Positions 24,194 through 31,306 of a DNA stretch of 53,174 nt are shown here, one piece after another. The notes beneath the pieces are model-generated. The model was not told the DNA's origin. It did not search any database and saw only the letters and a program-made list of their open reading frames with translations. Origin of the DNA: a bacterium (GTDB lineage: Bacteria; Armatimonadota; UBA5829); the NCBI GenBank assembly GCA_021373255.1, contig JAJFTD010000019.1, forward strand, positions 1 to 53,174, written 5' to 3'. Numbering within the stretch: position 1 is the first letter of the stretch; each line of letters opens with the position of its first letter. The translations under genes and the position numbers were made by a program.

Positions 24194-26326
24194 ATGCAGT
24201 CAGCCGATACGCAAGCTAAATCATTAGATATTTCGGCATTATATGAAGCGGGTGAATATCTTGCCGCTGGATACTTCGAGATGCCCGAAGCAGTTAAGAT
24301 AGTGAGAATGTCCCGTGCGTTCAGGCGTCACTTTGAGCTGTTGCCTATGCCGAGTTGGAGCGGCGAGCCTGTTTATCCTGCAGGATGTGCTGGTTTCATT
24401 TCCTGTGACTGTGCCTTTGTATACCAATTCTCACCAGGGCTGGTGCTTCGCCAGGATGTTTTGCACGAAAAGATTAAGAAATGGGACGGGACTCCGGTCG
24501 CTGAGGCGTTGGTTTTAGCAGGCGAGGAGCTTAAGACGCTATACATAGCAGGCAGTTGCTTTCCCCCGAAGTACTGCCTTGGTGGAGGCGGTTACACTCA
24601 CAGCATATTGAACTACGGCCGCATTCTGAAAGAAGGCTTTGCCGGATATGCAAACCTTATAGAGCAATATTCCGAAGATCGCGACGATGAGTTTTATCAA
24701 GCGATGGCTGACCTGATCGAAGGGCTTCGCACGCTTGCCCATCGTGCTGCAGAAACAGTACGTGCTCACGCAGACTCAACCATTGCTGCTCGCCTGGCAA
24801 CTGCTTTGGATAACGTTCCCGAAAAACCTGCAAGCAGTTTCTACGAAGCGATTGTGGCCGCAAACTTTATGTGGTATGTAGATGGCTGTGATAACTATGG
24901 CAGGTTCGATCAGGATCTTGGCTCGTATCTCGATGCTGATCTTGCGTCAGGAGCTATCAGCAGATCAGAGGCGCTTGATCTGGTTAAGCTGCTGTGGCGA
25001 AACATAAATGCGAACAACGGCTGGAATGTCACTATCGGTGGCAGCGACAGGCAGGGTAATTCAGCTTACAATACGCTTACTGAGCTTTGTCTGGAAGCCG
25101 CTAAAGGCTCGCGGCGTCCTAACCTTGCCCTGCGCGTTCGGCGTGATATGCCTGATCGAATATTCGACCTTACGATCGACTCGATTGCAAGTGGCTGCGG
25201 GTTACCGGCTATGTATAACGAGGAAACCTATACTAGCGGCGTGCGTCAAGCCTACTCGTGCAAAAATGGCGACGAGTTCAGCGTGGCATTCGGCGGTTGC
25301 ACCGAAACAATGATCCACGGCTGTTCTAATGTCGGTTCAATCGATGGCGGAATAAGCCTGCTTACCGTCCTATCGGATTCAATTGATAAGCATCTGGCAA
25401 GTGCTCAGAGTTATTCAGAGTTTGAAGAACACTTCATTGAGGACATGCGCTCGGTGATTGCAACTGCGGTCGATTATGTTAATCGCGATCAACAGCTCAG
25501 AGCCGCTTCACAGCCACATCCGATACGGAGCCTGTTCATTGACGACTGCCTCGAAAATGGTGTTGATTACAACTCCGGTGGCGCTCGATATAACGGCGGC
25601 GTGTTTAACCTTGGTGGGCTTGCTAATGTAGCCGATTCATTGGTTGTTATAAAGGATCTTATCTTCGGCGGCAAGGTTGGAGTTGATCGTATGCTCGCGG
25701 CTCTGAAGTCGAACTTTAGCGATGACGTCGAACTTCTGCAGCTAATCCGGTCTTGTCCGAAATTCGGAAATGATGATGACCGTGCCGACAGTATCGCCGC
25801 GCGCATCGCGCAGGAAGCATTCGCAGCGGTTAAAAGCCACGCCTCCTGGCGCGGAAATACGCCGTTTTTACCTGCATGCATAATGTTCGTAACATACGAT
25901 ATAGCCGGGAAGGAAGCAGGCGCCACACCAGATGGAAGACTTGCATTCGAGCCTGTCGCGGATTCTATAGGCCCGGTCCAGGGGCGTGACGGCTCTGGGC
26001 CAACGGCAATGCTGCGTTCCACAAGCAAGCTGCCTCTCAGCGAGGCAATCGGTACACCCGTGCTTAATGTCCGATTCTCCGCGGACATGTTCAACTCGCC
26101 CGATACTCGCGAGAAAGTGAAATCACTCATAAAGACCTATTTTGAAATGGGTGGCATGCAATTGCAGATATCGGTTGTGGATCAAGCAGTCCTGAAAGAT
26201 GCAATCGCGCATCCAGATAAGCATCAGGATCTGATTGTGCGCATTGGCGGATATTCAGAATACTTCAACAATTTATCTACCGAGCTTAAATATGCAGTTC
26301 TTGAGCGCACTGAGCATAAAGGATGA
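24194..26326 (+). CDS. Glycyl radical enzyme of the dehydratase type
   Basis: A full-length 710-residue glycyl radical enzyme. Seen: the active-site cysteine and following acid in FGGCTETMIHG (Cys369, Glu371), DYNSGGARYNGG, and the glycyl loop RIGGYSEYF (radical Gly686) near the C-terminus. The protein ends 24 residues after that glycine. Known: Cys-X-Glu with this loop is typical of eliminating lyases such as glycerol, diol and hydroxyproline dehydratases, and not of pyruvate formate-lyase. The start at 24194 has TAGGAG 8 bases upstream. It is the first gene of an operon with FadR-type regulator, hydroxyacid dehydrogenase, aldehyde dehydrogenase and FAH hydrolase. No radical SAM activase is present within the operon. 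The substrate is not known; a diol or hydroxyacid is likely. Confidence 0.9.
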   Translation: MQSADTQAKSLDISALYEAGEYLAAGYFEMPEAVKIVRMSRAFRRHFELLPMPSWSGEPVYPAGCAGFISCDCAFVYQFSPGLVLRQDVLHEKIKKWDGTPVAEALVLAGEELKTLYIAGSCFPPKYCLGGGGYTHSILNYGRILKEGFAGYANLIEQYSEDRDDEFYQAMADLIEGLRTLAHRAAETVRAHADSTIAARLATALDNVPEKPASSFYEAIVAANFMWYVDGCDNYGRFDQDLGSYLDADLASGAISRSEALDLVKLLWRNINANNGWNVTIGGSDRQGNSAYNTLTELCLEAAKGSRRPNLALRVRRDMPDRIFDLTIDSIASGCGLPAMYNEETYTSGVRQAYSCKNGDEFSVAFGGCTETMIHGCSNVGSIDGGISLLTVLSDSIDKHLASAQSYSEFEEHFIEDMRSVIATAVDYVNRDQQLRAASQPHPIRSLFIDDCLENGVDYNSGGARYNGGVFNLGGLANVADSLVVIKDLIFGGKVGVDRMLAALKSNFSDDVELLQLIRSCPKFGNDDDRADSIAARIAQEAFAAVKSHASWRGNTPFLPACIMFVTYDIAGKEAGATPDGRLAFEPVADSIGPVQGRDGSGPTAMLRSTSKLPLSEAIGTPVLNVRFSADMFNSPDTREKVKSLIKTYFEMGGMQLQISVVDQAVLKDAIAHPDKHQDLIVRIGGYSEYFNNLSTELKYAVLERTEHKG

Positions 26327-26333
26327 TCGACCT

Positions 26334-27050
26334 ATGAGTGTTACCGACTTATCCAATCTAAACGTTGCCGAGAGAATCACACTTACAGACGATATCGTCG
26401 AAAAGCTGATACAGCATATTGCCGATAACAATCTTCGAGTGGGAGACATGCTCCCATCCGAGAGCCAGTTAACTGAAGCTCTCGGGGTGAGCAGGTTGCC
26501 TCTCAGGGAAGCACTTTCGAGGTTGAAAGCTCTGGGAGTGATCACGGTTCGCCAAGGCAAGGGCGCAATTATTCAGAGCGTAAATGTATCGAATCTTTTC
26601 AGGCAGTTATCGCCAATAATGCGCAGCCAGGGAAATCTCAATGTGCAGCACATGGTGGAGGTCAGGCAGTCGATTGAACCATCTGTCGCCAGGCTTGCTG
26701 CAGTCAGAAGAAACGATGCATCCCTTGCACCAATGAGGGAGTGTATCGCTTGTATGGAAGCCAATTTGACGGACATAGTTGAGTTTATCCGCTGCGACAT
26801 GGAGTTTCACAACGCAATTGCTCTCGCCACCGGCAACCCTGCGCTCGACATACTCATGAGCACAATTCACGACATAATGTCCGCCACTCAGTGGAGCTAC
26901 CCTGATGATATCAGGTCCAGGGAAGTTTCACTCGAGCACCACAAAAAGATTTATGCCGCTATTCTCAGACATGACGCAGATGGCGCGGCATCGGCAATTG
27001 AAGCCCACATCAGCGACATTGAGCAAGGTATAAGCAAGGAGCAGAGGTAA
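26334..27050 (+). CDS. FadR-type GntR transcriptional regulator
   Basis: A 238-residue regulator. Seen: a winged-helix N-domain (DDIVEKLIQHIADN, LPSESQLTEALGVSRLPLREAL, residues about 15-70) and a C-terminal FCD ligand domain with its metal residues (DMEFHNAIALATGN, then HHKKIYAAIL and IEAHISDIEQ). The start at 26334 is chosen for AAAGGA upstream and the 7-base gap after the enzyme gene. The likely target is the palindrome at 24131-24145. The effector is probably the operon's substrate or a carboxylic intermediate, as is usual for FCD domains that hold a metal and a carboxylate. Confidence 0.92.
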   Translation: MSVTDLSNLNVAERITLTDDIVEKLIQHIADNNLRVGDMLPSESQLTEALGVSRLPLREALSRLKALGVITVRQGKGAIIQSVNVSNLFRQLSPIMRSQGNLNVQHMVEVRQSIEPSVARLAAVRRNDASLAPMRECIACMEANLTDIVEFIRCDMEFHNAIALATGNPALDILMSTIHDIMSATQWSYPDDIRSREVSLEHHKKIYAAILRHDADGAASAIEAHISDIEQGISKEQR

Positions 27051-27051
27051 T

Positions 27052-28026
27052 ATGGCGAAGTATAAAGTCGCTGTCACCGATTATGTGTTCCCAAATCTGG
27101 AACCTGAACGGGAAATACTCAACGAACTCGACGTTGAACTGATCGCAGGCCAGGCAAAAAGCCGTGAAGAAGTGATTGAGCTTGTACGCGGTGCAGACGC
27201 CGTGCTTAACTGCTATTACAAGCCGATAGATGGCGTTGTGATGGATGCCATGCCTGATTGTAAAATCATCGTGCGTTACGGAATAGGTTTCGACAGCATA
27301 GACGTACCGGCTGCGACCGCTCGCGGGATAATGGTTGCGAATGTTCCTGATTACTGTGTAGTCGAAGTATCGGATCAAGCTGTCGCTATGATGCTTGCAC
27401 TTTTAAGGAAACTTTCTGTCGCCGATGCCGGGGTAAGGTCGGGCGATTGGCAGCTTGTGCGGCTTAAACCTATGAGAAGAATAGACGCGCTTACCGTGGG
27501 GATTATCGGAATGGGCCGAATTGGCCGAGCTATAGCGTTAAAAGCCGCAGTGTTCGGCCCAAAGATAGTTTTCTTTGATCCGTATCAAAAGGATGCAGGC
27601 ATTGATGCTCAGTCTGTTGATTTAGATACACTATATGCCGAATCTGACGCGATAATTGTGCAGGCTCCGGCAACGGCGGCTACTGAACACCTGCTTGATG
27701 ACCGTGCATTTTCAATGATGACGAAGAAGCCTATCATAGTAAACTGTGCCAGGGGTGAGCTTATCGATACTTCGGCGCTCATTAGAGCATTTGAGGATGG
27801 ACGTGTTTCAGGCGCGGGACTGGATGTGATAGAGGGAACACCGCCTATTCCCGAAGATAGCCCTCTTTTGAAGTTTGATAATGTTATCCTGGCGCCACAT
27901 TCAGCATGGTTTTCTGAAGAGGCGCTTGTGTCTCTGCAAAGATTCGCAGCGATGGAAGTCGCACGGGCACTTCGAGGCGAGCGGGTCAAATCACTTGTCA
28001 ACCCCCATGTAGGAGGACAGAATTGA
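27052..28026 (+). CDS. D-isomer 2-hydroxyacid dehydrogenase (SerA/CtBP-like)
   Basis: A 324-residue NAD-dependent dehydrogenase. Seen: the nucleotide site VGIIGMGRIGRAIAL (about residues 146-160), VNCARGELIDT with the substrate arginine, AGLDVIEGTPP, and the catalytic histidine in LAPHSAWFS. No ACT or regulatory domain is present, so it is not a biosynthetic PGDH. Start and stop are tightly packed in the operon (1 base after the regulator; it overlaps the aldehyde dehydrogenase start). It reduces 2-oxoacids or oxidises 2-hydroxyacids, probably an intermediate of the pathway that the glycyl radical enzyme opens. Confidence 0.9.
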   Translation: MAKYKVAVTDYVFPNLEPEREILNELDVELIAGQAKSREEVIELVRGADAVLNCYYKPIDGVVMDAMPDCKIIVRYGIGFDSIDVPAATARGIMVANVPDYCVVEVSDQAVAMMLALLRKLSVADAGVRSGDWQLVRLKPMRRIDALTVGIIGMGRIGRAIALKAAVFGPKIVFFDPYQKDAGIDAQSVDLDTLYAESDAIIVQAPATAATEHLLDDRAFSMMTKKPIIVNCARGELIDTSALIRAFEDGRVSGAGLDVIEGTPPIPEDSPLLKFDNVILAPHSAWFSEEALVSLQRFAAMEVARALRGERVKSLVNPHVGGQN

Positions 28027-29480
28027 AAGATTACGGCCTTTTTATAGATAACCATTGGGTAGAAACTTCCGGCACTTTTCTAAGCATTAATCCCGCCACT
28101 GAGCAGCCTATTGCGAAATTTGCGATGGCAAACAAGGCAGATGTAGACCGTGCTGTTAAGGCGGCTCGCAAGGCGTTTGACAGCGGTGTATGGTCTGAGA
28201 TGCCTGCTGCTGAGCGTGGAAGAATACTGCGGCGTGTAGCCGATCTTCTGCGCGAAAGATCAGAGATGTTTTCCGTCGCGGAGACCCTCGATACCGGCAA
28301 GCCCATCTTTGAGAGCCGCAATATAGATATTCCGACTGCAATTGACTCAATCGAATATTACGCGTCGCTCACAGTCGATATCAACGGTAAATGTATTCCC
28401 GTTGGTGACACGGCACTTGACTACACCGTGCGCGAGCCGATTTGTGTAGTTGCAGCCATCACTCCCTGGAATTTCCCACTCGCTCTTGCATTTAGAAAAC
28501 TCGCTCCGGCGCTTGCTGCGGGAAACACAGTTGTTGTAAAACCCGCGAGCGTCACACCACTGACTACGGTTATGCTCGGTGAGATTTTTACAGCCGCAGG
28601 CATGCCCGAGGGTGTGGTGAATATCATTACAGGCTCAGGGAGCACTGCAGGAAATGCACTAATACACCATCCATTGGTCGACAAGCTCAGTTTTACTGGC
28701 TCGACTGAGATAGGCCGCGACGTCATTGATGCATCAAAAGATCACATCTGCGAATTCTGCCTCGAACTTGGCGGAAAATCGCCTGCGGTTGTTCTCGCTG
28801 ATGCGAATTTGGACGCTGCGGTTGATGGAATTCTATTCGGAGCGTTTTTGAACCAGGGCGAATGCTGCTGTGCCGCGACTCGCGTGCTTGTTGATAGTAG
28901 CATACACAAGGAATTTGTTGATTTGCTGGTGGAGAAGACTTCGAAGATAGTAGTCGGAGACGGTATGGACGAATCCGTGCGGATGGGGCCACTCGTGTCC
29001 GATTCTCATCGAAATAGCGTTATGGATTACATCGAAATCGGCAAATCAGAAGCGGGAGAACCGGTCATTGGCGGCGGACTGCCTGCAGGTCTTGATCGTG
29101 GCTACTTTGTGGAGCCGACGATATTCGATAACGTCCCAGAAAGCAGCCGAATATACCGCGAGGAAATATTCGGCCCAGTTTTGACTGTTACTGCATTTGA
29201 TGGTGCCGATGAGCTGGTAAGGGCAGCCAACGACACTGCTTACGGTCTTGCTGCAAGCATCTGGACGGGTGACACGGCAGTCGGGCAGCGATTAAGTCGA
29301 CGAATCAAGGCTGGAACGGTGTGGGTAAATCTCCATAACTTCCTTTATAGCCAAGCTCCTTACGGAGGATTCAAGCAAAGCGGCATCGGCCGCGAGCTTG
29401 GGCGAGAAGGCTTGGAAGCGTATACTGAAGTAAAAAACGTTATAACATGGCTTGGCCAGGGAGCATTCAGGTGGTATTGA
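28023..29480 (+). CDS. NAD(P)-dependent aldehyde dehydrogenase
   Basis: A 485-residue aldehyde dehydrogenase. Seen: TPWNFPLALAFRKLAPALAAGN, the FTGSTEIGR nucleotide loop, ELGGKSPAVV with catalytic Glu, and the NQGECCCAATRV block with the nucleophilic cysteine. The length is normal. The TTG start overlaps the previous stop and has GGAGG at 6 bases. It would oxidise the aldehyde that a dehydratase of the glycyl radical type yields. Sequence does not tell the aldehyde; relatives include betaine, lactaldehyde and other aldehyde enzymes. Confidence 0.92.
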   Translation: MKDYGLFIDNHWVETSGTFLSINPATEQPIAKFAMANKADVDRAVKAARKAFDSGVWSEMPAAERGRILRRVADLLRERSEMFSVAETLDTGKPIFESRNIDIPTAIDSIEYYASLTVDINGKCIPVGDTALDYTVREPICVVAAITPWNFPLALAFRKLAPALAAGNTVVVKPASVTPLTTVMLGEIFTAAGMPEGVVNIITGSGSTAGNALIHHPLVDKLSFTGSTEIGRDVIDASKDHICEFCLELGGKSPAVVLADANLDAAVDGILFGAFLNQGECCCAATRVLVDSSIHKEFVDLLVEKTSKIVVGDGMDESVRMGPLVSDSHRNSVMDYIEIGKSEAGEPVIGGGLPAGLDRGYFVEPTIFDNVPESSRIYREEIFGPVLTVTAFDGADELVRAANDTAYGLAASIWTGDTAVGQRLSRRIKAGTVWVNLHNFLYSQAPYGGFKQSGIGRELGREGLEAYTEVKNVITWLGQGAFRWY

Positions 29481-29481
29481 T

Positions 29482-30264
29482 ATGAAAATAGCAAGATTTT
29501 TAGAAGATGGGACCGAGAAATACGGTCTGATAGAACGTGATAAAGTAAAGGCTATAAGTGGGTTTCCGTGGGAGGGCCTTGAAGTTACCGGAAAAGAATA
29601 TTCATTGGAAAGTGTCAAACTGCTTGCGCCTGTGCAGCCGCAGGATGTTTTCGCTATTGGGTTGAACTATCGCTCTCATGCTGATGAAACCGGCATGAAA
29701 TATCCCACTGCGCCAGTTATTTTCATCAAGGCCTCAAGTTCAGTTATTGGCCCAGGTGATGATATCGTCCTACCTAAGATGGCACCCAATGAAGTGGACT
29801 ATGAAGCAGAACTTGTGATTGTAATTGGCCGCACATGTAAAAATGTTTCTGAGGCTGATGCGTTGAACTATGTTCTCGGCTACACCTGTGGAAACGATGT
29901 GAGCGCAAGAGACTGCCAGCTCAAACTGGATGCGCAGTGGGCAAGGGGCAAGAGCTTTGACACATTCTGTCCGATTGGACCGTGGATAGAGACCGATATC
30001 GACCCCGACAATCAACCGATCAGCCTGAAGCTCAACGGCGAGGTCATGCAGTCCTCAAACACGAGCGATATGATCTTCAACTGTTCGCAGATTGTTAGTT
30101 ACTGCTCACAGGTAGCAACGATGAAGCCCGGCACTATTATAATGACAGGCACGCCCCTTGGAGTGGGTTTTGCTCGAAAAGAGCCGGTATTCTTGAAAGC
30201 CGGAGATAAAGTAGAAGTGATTATTGACGGTATTGGCACTCTCAGCAATGGAGTGGTGAAGTAA
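29482..30264 (+). CDS. Fumarylacetoacetate hydrolase (FAH) family protein
   Basis: A 260-residue FAH-family hydrolase/isomerase. Seen: VFAIGLNYRSHADETG, the metal ligands in NEVDYEAELVIVIG (acidic pair), GYTCGNDVSARD, KSFDTFCPIGPW and PGTIIMTGTPLGVG. Known: FAH relatives cleave 2,4-dioxoacids or decarboxylate/isomerise oxo-dicarboxylates; one type hydrolyses 2,4-diketo-3-deoxy sugar acids to pyruvate and a hydroxyacid. This would fit with the hydroxyacid dehydrogenase next door (inference). It is the last gene of the operon and is followed by a hairpin terminator. The start at 29482 lies 1 base after the previous stop, with AGGTGG upstream. Confidence 0.9.
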   Translation: MKIARFLEDGTEKYGLIERDKVKAISGFPWEGLEVTGKEYSLESVKLLAPVQPQDVFAIGLNYRSHADETGMKYPTAPVIFIKASSSVIGPGDDIVLPKMAPNEVDYEAELVIVIGRTCKNVSEADALNYVLGYTCGNDVSARDCQLKLDAQWARGKSFDTFCPIGPWIETDIDPDNQPISLKLNGEVMQSSNTSDMIFNCSQIVSYCSQVATMKPGTIIMTGTPLGVGFARKEPVFLKAGDKVEVIIDGIGTLSNGVVK

Positions 30265-30277
30265 TACTCGTTTTAAA

Positions 30278-30317
30278 GCATGTCGCAGCCTGCACTTATG
30301 TATCGGCTGCGGCATGC
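30278..30317. terminator. Bidirectional hairpin after the GRE operon
   Basis: Arms GCATGTCGCAGCC (30278-30290) and GGCTGCGGCATGC (30305-30317) pair over 13 positions with one wobble, around a 14-base loop, between convergent genes. T-rich flanks are short. Confidence 0.7.
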
Positions 30318-30351
30318 TGAGCTATAATCTCAGGCAGATTGGCCGTTCATT

Positions 30352-31095
30352 CTATTTGAGTGGCTTGCGTTCTTTTACTTCACCTTCAAGGCTGATCACA
30401 ACCGACTCCAGCGGTATATTCTTTCTGCTTTCAGTAACAGCCATTTGAGCTAATCTCAACAATCCTGAGCAGCATGGGACTTCCATTTGTACCACAGTGA
30501 TACTCTTAATACTGTTATAAGCCAGGATATCTGTCAGCTTGTCCAGATACCCCGAGACATCATCGAACTTAGGACACCCCGTAACCAGAGTGCGATCGCG
30601 AAGGAAGTCAGCGTGGAATGAGCCGAGTGTGAATGCCGTGCAGTCTGCCGCCAGCAGCAGGTCAGCATCCTGGAAATAAGAAGCATGTGGGTTTACCAGG
30701 TATAGCTTCACCGGCCATTGCCGTAGTTCACTTGGAGTAGACTCAGCAGCAGGTGACTTTTTGGGGGCATCTTGATGTGTCCTGTCTAAGATTTTGGCAG
30801 AAGGGCATACAAACCCGCCACCTTTGTGCTCGTGATTATGCACTTGGACTGGTGCAAGGTGTTTAGCTACAGCAGCTTCGTCGAATTCATCGGCTTCCCT
30901 GCTCTCGAATGTCAGCGCACCCTGCGGGCACTCGCCCAGACACGCACCTAGACCGTCACAATATGTCTCCGACACCAACTTCGCTTTGCCATCGATTATT
31001 TGCAACGCTCCCTCGTGACACGCAGAGACACACAGCCCACAGCCATTACACTTCTCTTCGTCAATTTTGATTATCTGCCTGATTCTTTTAGCCAT
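30352..31095 (-). CDS. Ferredoxin-domain protein, two 4Fe-4S clusters
   Basis: A 247-residue iron-sulfur protein. Seen: N-terminal paired motifs CNGCGLCVSAC (residues about 16-26) and CDGLGACLGECPQGAL, fitting two 4Fe-4S clusters. After a variable linker with a His pair comes a long C-terminal part with isolated cysteines (ADCTAF, TGCPKF, VPCCSGL) that may bind a further cofactor. Known relatives occur in anaerobes and facultative bacteria as electron-transfer or hydrogenase/oxidoreductase accessory proteins; none is certain. The start at 31095 follows AGGGAGAG by 9 bases. A 28-base palindromic hairpin (31145-31172) lies in its leader. Confidence 0.75.
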   Translation of the reverse strand: MAKRIRQIIKIDEEKCNGCGLCVSACHEGALQIIDGKAKLVSETYCDGLGACLGECPQGALTFESREADEFDEAAVAKHLAPVQVHNHEHKGGGFVCPSAKILDRTHQDAPKKSPAAESTPSELRQWPVKLYLVNPHASYFQDADLLLAADCTAFTLGSFHADFLRDRTLVTGCPKFDDVSGYLDKLTDILAYNSIKSITVVQMEVPCCSGLLRLAQMAVTESRKNIPLESVVISLEGEVKERKPLK

Positions 31096-31144
31096 CAGTG
31101 TATACTCTCCCTGGGTGTAGACCCGCATTATTCATGATGAGATT

Positions 31145-31172
31145 GAATACCGCAGGTAGTAATGCGGTATTC
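31145..31172 (-). promoter_or_regulatory. Palindrome in the leader of the ferredoxin gene
   Basis: A perfect inverted repeat has 10-base arms GAATACCGCA (31145-31154) and TGCGGTATTC (31163-31172) around 8 bases, 50 bases upstream of the ferredoxin-like gene. It is an operator or RNA hairpin of unknown target. Confidence 0.45.
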
Positions 31173-31244
31173 TGTTGTGTTGAATAATACGAGTATATTC
31201 TACCTCCAGGTTAATCAGACTTCTTTGATGCAGGTCAAAGATAG

Positions 31245-31275
31245 AAAAAGGGTGGAGGAAATATATCCCCCACCC
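31245..31275 (-). terminator. Terminator of the pyrophosphatase gene
   Basis: On the minus strand, arms GGGTGGGGGA and TCCTCCACCC (31275-31266 and 31259-31250; one mismatch) with a six-base loop are followed by five T at 31249-31245, just after the hppA stop. Confidence 0.8.
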
Positions 31276-31306
31276 CTATTTGCTTTTCAATTGTTTCCGA
31301 AGAGGA

